Source of the DNA: Paenibacillus physcomitrellae
GTDB lineage: Bacteria > Bacillota > Bacilli > Paenibacillales > Paenibacillaceae
Direction of reading: 5' to 3'
DNA length: 64,000 nucleotides
Assembly (NCBI RefSeq): GCF_002240225.1
Contig: NZ_CP022584.1
Coordinates: 3,146,594 to 3,210,593, forward strand
The position numbers and the translations under genes were made by a program. This document shows positions 37,214-45,440 of the stretch, piece after piece. The notes beneath the pieces were generated by a model. It saw nothing but the letters and a program-made list of their open reading frames with translations, had not been told where the DNA came from and searched no databases. Positions within the stretch are counted from its first letter, which is position 1, and each line of letters starts with the position of its first letter.

Positions 37214-37735
37214 TCAGAAGGGTAGGTCAAGTTCATCGTCTATCATGCATCTGTCTTCCTTCTGATTGTCCTTAAACTGTGGCTCGGCGAAGGCCTTGTC
37301 ATGGCCGTTCAGGGAAATCCACTGCTCAGGTGTCAGGAACGGGTCCCTAAGCTGAATGTAGAAAGGTTCTGCGAGTTCTCGTACCCATCGGAGTGCATCG
37401 GGGATCGTCCCGCCATGAAAAATGGGAGGTCCCTCTGCCCAGAGGTCCTCCCACACGAAATCTGCTATCTGGTTTTCTTGGTCTAGCCTAACGTAGACGT
37501 CTGTTCCGTCTACGTAGTCGTTTGTGCCTGTTTCATCGGTTGTTCGTAGCACGAGGCGTACGATATGAGTAGGTTTATCTCCATTTGGTGTGGGAGTTTC
37601 ATTGTACAGCGAGAGAGCTGCCGCCATAATCCAGCAGTTATCTCTATTTGATTGTGCGAAGTCATTGTATTTGTATTGAAATTCCTCTTTTAAAAGTTGA
37701 AGGAGTAAGTGAATGTGATTGTCCAAGAAAATCAT
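37214..37735 (-). CDS. Hypothetical acidic protein (about 170 aa)
   Basis: The frame is open from 37789, but only ATG 37735 or TTG 37726 sit near a ribosome-like site (agaaagg). The product begins MIFLDNHIHLLLQLLKEEF, with an acidic centre (VYVRLDQENQIADFVWEDLW) and a C-terminal tail ending in MIDDELDLPF. That last part resembles the acidic tail of single-stranded DNA binding proteins. The fold was not recognised. First gene of a three-gene minus-strand run. Confidence 0.55.
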   Translation of the reverse strand: MIFLDNHIHLLLQLLKEEFQYKYNDFAQSNRDNCWIMAAALSLYNETPTPNGDKPTHIVRLVLRTTDETGTNDYVDGTDVYVRLDQENQIADFVWEDLWAEGPPIFHGGTIPDALRWVRELAEPFYIQLRDPFLTPEQWISLNGHDKAFAEPQFKDNQKEDRCMIDDELDLPF

Positions 37736-37788
37736 CCTTTCTATCCATGGTTTCTCATAAGGGATTGTCTGGAGTGTTAAAATTAACA

Positions 37789-37817
37789 TTGCAGACGATT
37801 AAATAATGTGGTAAGAT
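37789..37817 (+). promoter_or_regulatory. Promoter of the restriction endonuclease gene
   Basis: TTGCAG (37789-37794) and TAAGAT (37812-37817) with a 17-nt spacer and a TG extended -10. The stretch taaataatgtggtaagatt (37800-37818) is identical to the left end of the IS5-family element at 43282-43300. Confidence 0.6.
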
Positions 37818-37842
37818 TCTCCATAACAAGGGAGGGATTCTT

Positions 37843-38913
37843 ATTACTAACTGGTACGAAAGCTCATTACCTGATGTTGAATTTATTAAAGAGAGATTGC
37901 AGGCAATTATTCCCGAAAATGTTGAGAACTCTAACCATGCTAGGAACATAACTGCCGCTCGAACAGTATTTGTCATGCTCTACGCTTACGCAATAGATGG
38001 AGAGGATGGAAGAATTCGTCCATCAATGGTAACCGTTATGACTGACGAACAATGTTTGCAGCAATCTCGAAAGGCGAGGGAATCATGGCGCTTACTTGTG
38101 CTTGGACCTAAAAAGCCTAATTTCCCAGGAAGATGGTACAGTGAGAATACCCGTGAACCTATTCGAGATGATACCATAGCCGCTTTAAGGCAAATCGGTG
38201 CTGTTGACGAGGTACCAGGTGTTCCAGTTACCTCATCTAAGCCTAGATATTATCTAGCGAGGGATTTTGCAAATTTGTTAAATCCTCTTTTAGATGAAGC
38301 AGAGCTAGAAGAGTTAATTTTGATATGGAGAACTGCTCACTTAGCGAAAGGTGCACTTATATTGCAGAGCTTAAAGGAACAGGAGCTACGAAGTGATATA
38401 TATGTGGAGTTTGGACATATCAAGCATCCAATGGCACCTGGAAAAAGCTCGGTGCTTACGAAAGCAGCTGTCGAGGTATTTGCTCAGAATTTCTTAGAAA
38501 AACCCGAAGTTCTTTTAATCAGCGAGTCGGCTGATAAAGTTCACAGGGAGTTCGGGAAAGGTTTAGATAGAATAGGTCTAAAAATCGATCCTAAGAAAAC
38601 CCTGCCGGATCTTATAATCGCAGAAACAGGATCACAGGGATTTCGACTCGTGTTTATTGAAATTGTGCATACAGACGGACCCATATCTAATACGCGAAAA
38701 AGAAAGTTGCTAGAGCTTGCAAAGGGGAGTCAACTAACGGAAGAGGAGTGCACATTCGTAACCGTATTTGCCTCACGCTCTGACCCCGCCTATCGCAAAG
38801 TGCAGAGCAGCATTGCTTGGGGGTCCTTTGTTTGGTTTGCGGATGAACCTGAAAGAATTCTGCACCTAGTAGATAAGAAAGAGAAGAAGCAAACTTTGAA
38901 CGATTTGCTTTGA
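37843..38913 (+). CDS. Type II restriction endonuclease, BsuBI/PstI family
   Basis: About 356 residues if started at ATT 37843, or 338 from TTG 37897. A strong GGGAGGG (37830-37836) sits 6 nt before ATT 37843, while TTG 37897 has no good site. The C-terminal half shows the BsuBI/PstI catalytic core: LLISESADKVHREFG, LPDLIIAE, LVFIEIVHTDGPIS and SSIAWGSFVWFADEPE. BsuBI and PstI cut CTGCAG, so that target is a reasonable guess. It is convergent with its methyltransferase across a shared terminator and AT-rich compared with the core genome. Confidence 0.88.
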   Translation: MTNWYESSLPDVEFIKERLQAIIPENVENSNHARNITAARTVFVMLYAYAIDGEDGRIRPSMVTVMTDEQCLQQSRKARESWRLLVLGPKKPNFPGRWYSENTREPIRDDTIAALRQIGAVDEVPGVPVTSSKPRYYLARDFANLLNPLLDEAELEELILIWRTAHLAKGALILQSLKEQELRSDIYVEFGHIKHPMAPGKSSVLTKAAVEVFAQNFLEKPEVLLISESADKVHREFGKGLDRIGLKIDPKKTLPDLIIAETGSQGFRLVFIEIVHTDGPISNTRKRKLLELAKGSQLTEEECTFVTVFASRSDPAYRKVQSSIAWGSFVWFADEPERILHLVDKKEKKQTLNDLL

Positions 38914-38938
38914 ACGATTTGTTGGATATGTGAATAAA

Positions 38939-38969
38939 GGAAATGGGCTACTGCCCATTTCCCCTTTAT
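38939..38969. terminator. Bidirectional terminator between R and M genes
   Basis: gaaatgggc/gcccatttc with loop tact, flanked by aaag and ccttta runs on either side. Confidence 0.8.
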
Positions 38970-38973
38970 ACCG

Positions 38974-40497
38974 CTATATTCCTAAGACACGAGAAACAAC
39001 CCCATCAATTTCCTGCTGGTTAGGGAGGAATTCCTCAAAGGATTCTCCCATTTGGAGAAGCATTTCGTAGGAGGGATAAGGCAAGCTTTTTAAATCCCCT
39101 ACATTAACTTGGGTATGTCCATTAAATTGTCTGAAGAAAGAATCCACAAGGGTTGAACTTAGATAGATAGCAAGTCCCTTAGCAAGATTTAACGACAACC
39201 CAGAACCGTTTTGGTGATAAAAATTAATGTGATTCTCAAACCCAACATACTCGAATCTCATTTGATTCTCATCATATACAGCGGGGACAATCCGGCGCTT
39301 GTCCTCTTTTGGTGAAAACCTCCGAATGAGTACGTAGTTTCCTCTTGGAACTAACATTTTAGCTGTTTGATCGTTTTTCATAATTGCATTTGGCTTGTCA
39401 GCGGGGGTGATAGGCCATCTCAAGTATCCCTCATGAAAATGAGTGGGGTAAATCAGCGGGACAGCATCCTCCGTGATTTGATCTCTTAGATTTTCTTTTG
39501 TACGGAAGTCGACAACCCTCCCAGTAGATACACTTATGCCTAAGTCGGCAAGAGAACCTGTAATTTTCTCCATTAGTCTTTTGACTTTTAAGTCGTCTTC
39601 ATCACGCAAGATTCGGATAAACTTTTCCGTGTCTTCTGGATGGATCAACTGGTCATAGCTTAATTTATGCGTTGACACTTCAGTATCTAAATTGTCGGAT
39701 GAAGTTATGATCACATTGCCAATCTGGTCACTCTTAATGGCATGGTAGATGATATTTTCTTGAAGGACTTCATCGTCTTTAAAGGCATCGGTTCTTGAAT
39801 TAAAGAGATGAATCTTTCTAAAAACCATATCGCCGAGAAAGTCTAACCTAAATGGTTTGAAATAAGTCCCATTGCAGAAGCTGCGGGGAGTAATAGCAAT
39901 TAACTCGCCCTCTCTGGCCAGGAGCCTCTTAGAAATTGCAACAAAAGCGGTATATAAATTTGTCGTCTCAATGCCGGCTTCTCTTAAGGTGCTTCTTGTT
40001 TTTGATTTACTGCTTATTTTCTTGTATGGCGGATTCATGATTACTTTGTTAAAGCATCCGCAGGTGTCCTTTAATAAGGAAATGCCATATTCTATAAAGT
40101 CACCTTGGACTATTGAATACTTAAAATCTATTCCATTAAGTGAGCATATTTTTTTGCAGAATTCCAAAGTGCTTCGTAGATACTCAATTAAGTTCTCATC
40201 AATTTCAACCGCAATTACCTCAATACTTAAAGGCTTTTTTTTGTTTCTACAGAGTTGAGTGACTGCTGCAGTTGTAAGAATGCCGATTCCAGCTCCGGGA
40301 TCAAGCAGCTTAACGTGAGGAACGTTTAATGCGAACATATCACTCATAAAAGAAGCTAACCTAGGCTCTGTAAAGAATTGGCCGAGGCTCGATTTGGTTT
40401 GTTTTTGTGTAGCTTTACTCACTTGCTGACGAAGAAAGTCTATTTGTGTAAGCATTAATTCAGAATATAACTCATTTTGCTTGTTGAGAGTAAGCAT
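38974..40497 (-). CDS. N6-adenine DNA methyltransferase of the BsuBI-type system
   Basis: 507 residues. SAM motif LLDPGAGIGILTTAAV near residue 65, EVIAVEIDENLIEYL, and the catalytic motif KVIMNPPYKK (NPPY), with a C-terminal target-recognition region. The order (gamma class) and length agree with M.BsuBI-like enzymes. Ribosome site ggaggcg before ATG 40497. It protects the sites cut by the neighbouring endonuclease. The gene pair could also stabilise the element through post-segregational killing. Confidence 0.9.
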   Translation of the reverse strand: MLTLNKQNELYSELMLTQIDFLRQQVSKATQKQTKSSLGQFFTEPRLASFMSDMFALNVPHVKLLDPGAGIGILTTAAVTQLCRNKKKPLSIEVIAVEIDENLIEYLRSTLEFCKKICSLNGIDFKYSIVQGDFIEYGISLLKDTCGCFNKVIMNPPYKKISSKSKTRSTLREAGIETTNLYTAFVAISKRLLAREGELIAITPRSFCNGTYFKPFRLDFLGDMVFRKIHLFNSRTDAFKDDEVLQENIIYHAIKSDQIGNVIITSSDNLDTEVSTHKLSYDQLIHPEDTEKFIRILRDEDDLKVKRLMEKITGSLADLGISVSTGRVVDFRTKENLRDQITEDAVPLIYPTHFHEGYLRWPITPADKPNAIMKNDQTAKMLVPRGNYVLIRRFSPKEDKRRIVPAVYDENQMRFEYVGFENHINFYHQNGSGLSLNLAKGLAIYLSSTLVDSFFRQFNGHTQVNVGDLKSLPYPSYEMLLQMGESFEEFLPNQQEIDGVVSRVLGI

Positions 40498-40826
40498 AAA
40501 ACGCCTCCAATCCGACAGATCTAAAAGTCGGTTTTGCTGTGAAACAGAACATACGTGCGATATGATATCTAGCAGCTATATTGTATAATAGAACGCTTGT
40601 TTTCGTCCAACAAACTTCATTGTAGATTCACTGATATTTACATAGGAAAATATGCCCATTTGTTGTAGGATAGATCTGTTAAGATAAAAGTGTGGACAAG
40701 AAAGATGATCAGTATTGAGTGAAGTATTGAATTGGTTGTTTACAGGCCGAAATCCTATACCTTAAGCGGATAGGCAGTGTTTGTTTAATATAGATAAGGG
40801 TCAGGAAACCGAGGGGGACATTCAAT
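40498..40826. other. Divergent intergenic region
   Basis: An AT-rich gap of about 330 bp between the methyltransferase and the 332-aa gene. It must contain both promoters; nothing else is recognisable. Confidence 0.4.
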
Positions 40827-41825
40827 ATGATTGAAATACGTAGAGAGTATCAGGCAGAAAAGATAACTGATGAGGTTCAAGCATTAATAGCTGTAGTTTT
40901 ACCTATACTTAAAGGACTACTTTACGCTCAGAAAAACGAAGCTATAGATGATGCTGGTGGATATGAAAATATAAAACTGCGCCAACTGCCTCGTATCTAT
41001 AGGGAAGGAAGCGGAGATGTTGGGATTTGCTTTGAGTACGCTGTTCATGATGCTATTTTGACTGAGTTCCAACCGGTAATTTCAAGGATAGACCATGCAC
41101 TTTCCAAATTTTGTAAAATAAAACATGGTGACGTAAAATCACTTCTTTTTGGCGCTGAAAAATCAGGATCCATTCAATTAATTAAATCAATAAAGGACAA
41201 TCTTACTAATGAGTCAAGACTGTTATCTGGAAGCAAAGGCCAACCAGTAAGGTTGAAAAAGCATATTGATGCAGTTGCAGCTGCATTTAGATATAGAACA
41301 CTACGAGCCGCTTTACCCAATAGTATCAACGGGTTATGGAAGGCAGATCTCTTCTTAGGGCGAACTCTTCCAGATCAATGGGTAGGTACGACAGTCAAGA
41401 TAAACGCAAACGAGTTAGAGCATGCAAGCGGTCTTAGGTTAGGGATAGTCCCCACAAAACAGGGAAAGAGTGATAAGGTTTATCTTCATGAGACTAAAAA
41501 TCTTGTTATTTGCCCCCTACCTTATGATGAATCATTTATGGAAATCTTCTATTCAGGATGGCAGATAGTGAAGCAGTTCTTGACAGCTGATGCTAAGGTA
41601 CCGAGGGAAGTTTTCCTTCCCCGTCCAGCAGATAGGCAAGTCTGCCGGTTTCTTGAGCAGCGTCGTGATTTTCCTGTACTTGAAGTTATTGAGGCATTAA
41701 GGCCATTAGCTCAAAAGGAGTTAATCCATACTCAGCCAGAGAATGTTGATGTACATGTTGAGAACGGCATTATAACTTCAACTGAGACCATTGTCGCACC
41801 CTTTTCACATATCACTGATATTTAG
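40827..41825 (+). CDS. Hypothetical cargo protein next to the right att site, possible nuclease (332 aa)
   Basis: ATG 40827 has GAGGGGG upstream. The N-terminal half is helical (QALIAVVLPILKGLLYAQK). The central WKADLFLGRTLPDQWVGTTVKIN resembles a PD-(D/E)xK nuclease strand-loop-strand, but the match is partial. The C-terminal part includes VFLPRPADRQVCRFLEQRRDFPVLE. Last gene before the element end, on the plus strand beside the restriction-modification pair, so a linked defence role is likely but unproven. Confidence 0.65.
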   Translation: MIEIRREYQAEKITDEVQALIAVVLPILKGLLYAQKNEAIDDAGGYENIKLRQLPRIYREGSGDVGICFEYAVHDAILTEFQPVISRIDHALSKFCKIKHGDVKSLLFGAEKSGSIQLIKSIKDNLTNESRLLSGSKGQPVRLKKHIDAVAAAFRYRTLRAALPNSINGLWKADLFLGRTLPDQWVGTTVKINANELEHASGLRLGIVPTKQGKSDKVYLHETKNLVICPLPYDESFMEIFYSGWQIVKQFLTADAKVPREVFLPRPADRQVCRFLEQRRDFPVLEVIEALRPLAQKELIHTQPENVDVHVENGIITSTETIVAPFSHITDI

Positions 41826-41855
41826 TAAAGCATCAAGAAGAACACATTATTATTG

Positions 41856-41883
41856 AGGCACCCGTGAGGGTGCCTTTCTATTT
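41856..41883 (+). terminator. Terminator at the right end of the element
   Basis: aggcaccc/gggtgcct with loop gtga, then ttctattt. It shields the att region from element transcription. Confidence 0.8.
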
Positions 41884-41903
41884 CGCTCTATAGATGATAC
41901 GGT
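41879..41903 (-). repeat. Right terminal inverted repeat of the SCC-like element
   Basis: Its reverse complement matches 24016-24040 at 21 of 25 positions. Together with the adjacent direct repeat it makes a local perfect palindrome atgatacggt-ga-accgtatcat. Confidence 0.8.
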
Positions 41904-41920
41904 GAACCGTATCATAAGTA
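41904..41920 (+). other. Right attachment site (direct repeat copy 2)
   Basis: gaaccgtatcataagta, identical to 24014-24030. It lies within the last codons of the third recombinase gene, reading Thr-Tyr-Asp-Thr-Val on the minus strand. Confidence 0.85.
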
Positions 41921-43325
41921 AGCACAAAGTTATCGTTTTGTGAAGCATCAAAGAACAACTCAATGTCCTTGATGCTTCTTTGTTCAATCTTATCACCAGC
42001 ATTCACTGTAATTTTTGAAATTAACTGGTTCAAGATAGTCTTTTGTTGTTCTGGTGGAGTAATATCCATAAGCTTTGAGAAGTTTGAGAGAATACCGTAA
42101 ACTTCGTTAAAAGACAATTCTTTTACTGTCGGTTGTGCTAGTTGTCTTTCTAAATCGACTTTTCTAGATTCAAGAAGTTTTAATTCATCCTGCAATCTGT
42201 TTATTTTTTCTTTTACAAAGACAATGTCCAACGCATCATTCTCGAACAAACTGAGATATTTGTCAGCATTGAAACGGACTTTCTTGATTTCGTCTAGAGT
42301 GATTTTATGCTGGGTTAATATTGGCTCTTTTATGCTAGAAATCTTACTATTGACATTGTCAACTAGAGATTTCAGAATGTATTCATTGGTAGTAATTTCT
42401 TCAAGTTTAAAAAATACATATTGTTCAGCGTAATCGGCTCTAATAGAATTGGCACGACAAACAGTAGAACCCTTATAATGGGATGTACCACAAATATAAT
42501 ATCTTAGGTACTCACCTGAGCCTTTTGTTCTCTTACTTCTATGACCAATCATCCCCTGTCCGCATGCTGGACATCTGAGTAAAGTAGTTAATGGGAAATG
42601 ACCATCAAAGGTCTTTGTGGGCTTTGAAGATTTTAGCATAAATATTTCTTGTGCTTTATCCCATGTTTCCATACTTATTATGGCATCATGTTCACCAAGC
42701 TGAACTATCGGTTCTGGATTTATCCCTTTACGTCTCTTCTCATTCCAATCCTGTTGCTTATTAAAGCGTATAAAACCTGCGTATGCGGGATTTAATATAA
42801 TTGTGCGGACGGAGTTTATCGAGAAGGCTACACCTCTTTTGGTTTTATATCCAAGGCGGTTTAACTGATGTGCAATTGCTTTAAATCCTCTTCCACTTAG
42901 ATACATATTGAAAATTTCACGAACAATAAAGGCTTCGCTTTCAATAATAACTAACTTTTTATTCACGGATTTGTAACCGAGCATACTTCCACCATTCCAT
43001 AAGCCATTTTTTGCTCTCGTTTTCATCCCCATCTTGACGTTCTCTACAATGTTATTTCTCTCATATTCAGCTACTGATGCCAGTAAGTGAAAGGACATTT
43101 TTCCAGCCGGTGTACTAAAATCAAAGGTTTCTGTACAACTTAATAGTGTAATGTTAGATTTCTCAAAAACATCAAGGATATTTAATGTATCTCTTTGACT
43201 TCTTGCAAGTCGAGTTAGCTTCCAAACTAGCACATAATCAAAGATATTTTTATCACAATCAGCTAGGATGTGTCTGAAAACTAAATAATGTGGTAAGATT
43301 TGAGAAAACGAATGGGGCGTCATAC

Positions 43326-43679
43326 ATGATTCAAAGACGGTACGAATTAAGCGATGAACAGTGGGAACAGATTAAAGACATGTTTCCCCCCTACAAAACA
43401 GGACGTCCGTCAAAATTAGGTGAACGAACCATGTTTAACGCGTTTCTATGGATCGCTCGAAGTGGTGCTGCCTGGCGCGATCTACCGGAGGAACGCTATG
43501 GTTCATGGAAAACGGTCTACAGTCGCTTCTGCAAGTGGCGAGATACCGGACTGCTTGTCGCGATCTTCCAAACGCTTCAGGTCGAACCTGACTTTGAAAA
43601 CTTGAGCATTGATTCTACATCGGTCAAAGCCCATCAACATAGTGCCGGTGCTAAAAAAACGCCACAGGACATGAAGTGA
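43326..43679 (+). CDS. IS5-family transposase, OrfA part
   Basis: About 117 residues from ATG 43326 (gggg upstream). DUF4096-like N-terminus (RRYELSDEQWEQIKDMFPP, PSKLGERTMFNAFLWIARSG) and the first catalytic aspartate in LSIDSTSVKAHQH. A run of seven A (43653-43659) is a likely -1 frameshift site joining it to OrfB. Confidence 0.85.
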   Translation: MIQRRYELSDEQWEQIKDMFPPYKTGRPSKLGERTMFNAFLWIARSGAAWRDLPEERYGSWKTVYSRFCKWRDTGLLVAIFQTLQVEPDFENLSIDSTSVKAHQHSAGAKKTPQDMK

Positions 43680-44101
43680 ATCAGCACATCGGCGTCAGTC
43701 GTGGCGGAAAGACTACCAAACTTCACACTGTCGTCGATGGATTAGGAAACCCCCTTGCTTTTCTTCTGACGGGTGGTCAAGTCTACGATTCCGTTCCAGC
43801 GATCGATTTACTTCAGAAGCTTGATATTACAGGAAGTCATATTCTTGGCGACAAAGCTTATGGCTCAGAAGCGTTTCGGAATTGGATTACAACGAAGCAG
43901 GCATCCTACACCATTCCGCCTAAAACGAATAGTCAAAACCCATGGAAAGTCGATTGGTATCGCTACAAAGAACGCCACTTAGTGGAGTGCTTTTTCAATA
44001 AAATTAAACACTTTCGCCGTGTGGCTACTCGTTACGACAAGTTAGCCAAGTCATTCCTGGCTTTTGTACACGTTGCTGCCATTTTCAAATTGACTCAATG
44101 A
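43676..44101 (+). CDS. IS5-family transposase, OrfB part
   Basis: Carries the rest of the DDE catalytic domain: VSRGGKTTKLHTVVDGLGNP, second Asp in ILGDKAYGSEAF, and Glu in HLVECFFNKIKHFRRVATRYDK. It probably has no start of its own and is made by -1 slippage on the A7 run upstream. Confidence 0.85.
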   Translation: MNQHIGVSRGGKTTKLHTVVDGLGNPLAFLLTGGQVYDSVPAIDLLQKLDITGSHILGDKAYGSEAFRNWITTKQASYTIPPKTNSQNPWKVDWYRYKERHLVECFFNKIKHFRRVATRYDKLAKSFLAFVHVAAIFKLTQ

Positions 44102-44312
44102 TGAGTTTTCAGACACGACCTAGTAATCGTTGCATATCATGTCTACCCTTTATATCTTTTCCGCTTATTCCTTCGTCTTGGTATCGACCTACAATATTTA
44201 ACCCTTTATTATCACAGTATTCTTTAGCCATTTGAAGTTGACCTTCAATAGAATATCCTTCGTCTGCTTGTTCTTCTGTACTTACTCGAACATAGACCGC
44301 AACTCTATTCAT

Positions 44313-44875
44313 CAAATAACCCCCAATGTAATCAATTAATTCTGTTCTTTCATCTGTAGTTAAGTACGTGTAATTGTAATCAAAGAGAGAACAAAAAAAG
44401 TCGAGAAACTCAACATTTATTGTCAATTTATTCAGGTTCCGTAGGACTCGCTCTGCTCTGAACGTATCCTTCTCAATGAGCAGGTTAATCATTCTGTGAA
44501 ACTGATTATTAATAGTGAATAGTTCTTCCTTTTTAGAAGCAACTCTTTCCCCAAGTATTTCCGCTAGTTGCCTTTCTGCATAACCTTCTGGGTCATCATC
44601 TATTTCCCTTTGTTCCAGTTCATTTCGTTTGATAGCCATTTCAACTTCGGCTTCAATTCTATCTGGTGAAAGGATATTGTAAAAAGCGAGGACAACCTCT
44701 ATTTGTTTTTCCTCGATATTAAGTTCCCGTAGAAGTCAGGCTTTTTTATAAGACCTCGTTCAATTTGTGATACATAAGTAACGGCTTTTCCCACTCTAAT
44801 GGATAATTCTTTGGATGGGACTTTTTTTGATTTTCGTATGGATTTTAGATAGCTACCAAAATCAATTCCATTCAA
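44313..44875 (-). pseudogene. XRE-type regulator upstream of the third recombinase, frameshifted
   Basis: TTG 44875 (gaggtgat upstream) opens a helix-turn-helix protein (MNGIDFGSYLKSIRKSKKVP, ELSIRVGKAVTYVSQIERG) that shifts frame near 44735. The other frame continues LRELNIEEKQIEVVLAFYNI. The second frame then runs without a stop straight into the recombinase start (IGGYL-MNRVAV). So the original stop may also be lost or the two genes fused. The layout regulator-recombinase is typical for integrative elements. The frameshift could be decay or sequencing error. Confidence 0.7.
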
Positions 44876-44931
44876 AATAAATCACCTCTGAAACTAATGG
44901 AATTATCTTCCATTTAAAATGGTGGAAGAAT

Positions 44932-45439
44932 ATGATAGTTGGTTTTATTATCGGTTTTTTCATTTTGACTGATGAAGTATATGCTCGTTTATCTTTTTGG
45001 TGGTTTAAAAATGATTGGTAGTAAATCCTTCACAGAAATGTTTCTGGCATTTTTGATGGTAATCCTCACATTTTTTGTCGGATCCTTTTTAAATGACATC
45101 ATCATCCGAGGGTATGTGTTTGGGCATTTAAAAGAAAGAATACCCTTGAAATTGGTGTTTTTCATTTCGCTTATACTTTATTCCCTAGACGACTCCTGGA
45201 ATGAAGGGTTCAGTATAACTAACACACTGTTCTCTCTTATTCTCGGACTCTCGTTAACCTATACGATTTTTAAAACCGATTCGATTTGGGTGGACACTGG
45301 CATCCATTGGGGACTGAACGTCTGCTACGGGATCTTTAACGGAACCCTTGGTGGTTCAGATGGGGGAATCATAATCACGAAGTATGAACCACAATCCATG
45401 TTACTAGAAATAATCAGCTACAGGGACTGTCAACAGTAA
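44932..45439 (+). pseudogene. Degraded CPBP-family (Abi) membrane protease gene
   Basis: Membrane helices (FLAFLMVILTFFVGSFL, LVFFISLILYS, ITNTLFSLILGLSLTYTIF) and the late motif GIHWGLNV match CPBP glutamic proteases. The defining EExxxR is degenerate (LNDIIIRGY) and both glutamates are lost. The first helix lies in another frame (from ATG 44932), suggesting a frameshift. The 3' end runs into the IS3-family element. Confidence 0.6.
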
Positions 45440-45440
45440 A

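Larger units (their letters stand above)
24014..41920. mobile_element. SCC-like integrative element inserted in rlmH (about 17.9 kb)
   Basis: The boundaries are two identical 17-bp direct repeats and an imperfect 25-bp terminal inverted repeat just inside them. Cargo includes tandem large serine recombinases, a RadC protein, a primase/helicase, an XRE regulator, a ParA-like pair, a secreted HExxH protein and a type II restriction-modification system. Base composition is mosaic: AT-rich at 24031-25650 and 37750-41880, GC-richer around the recombinases. The gene order helicase, small genes, recombinase A, recombinase B on one strand parallels staphylococcal cassettes. Mobility itself is inferred. 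Confidence 0.85.
43266..44120. mobile_element. IS5-family (IS427-like) insertion sequence, 855 bp
   Basis: The ends are imperfect inverted repeats of the form GGNNGTGTCTGAAAACT, flanked by a duplicated TA (43264-43265, 44121-44122). The original target was CTAG inside the third recombinase gene. It encodes a transposase in two overlapping frames. Size, TA target and frameshift organisation fit the IS427 group. Confidence 0.88.
41878..44312 (-). pseudogene. Third large serine recombinase, split by an IS5-family insertion
   Basis: The N-terminal part (44121-44312) reads MNRVAVYVRVSTEEQADEGYSIEGQ up to DMQRLL. The rest (41878-43265) resumes ADCDKNIFDYVLVWKLTRLARSQRD and continues through the recombinase domain (GRGFKAIAHQLNRLGYKT), zinc ribbon (CPACGQGM ... 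CGTSHYKGSTVCRA) and C-terminal domain. Removing 43266-44120 and one TA copy restores the frame exactly (RLL-ADC). Its last codons cross the right att copy and end inside the neighbouring element's terminus. Before that insertion its 3' end would have abutted rlmH. It is AT-rich and a different lineage from the other two. Confidence 0.9.
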
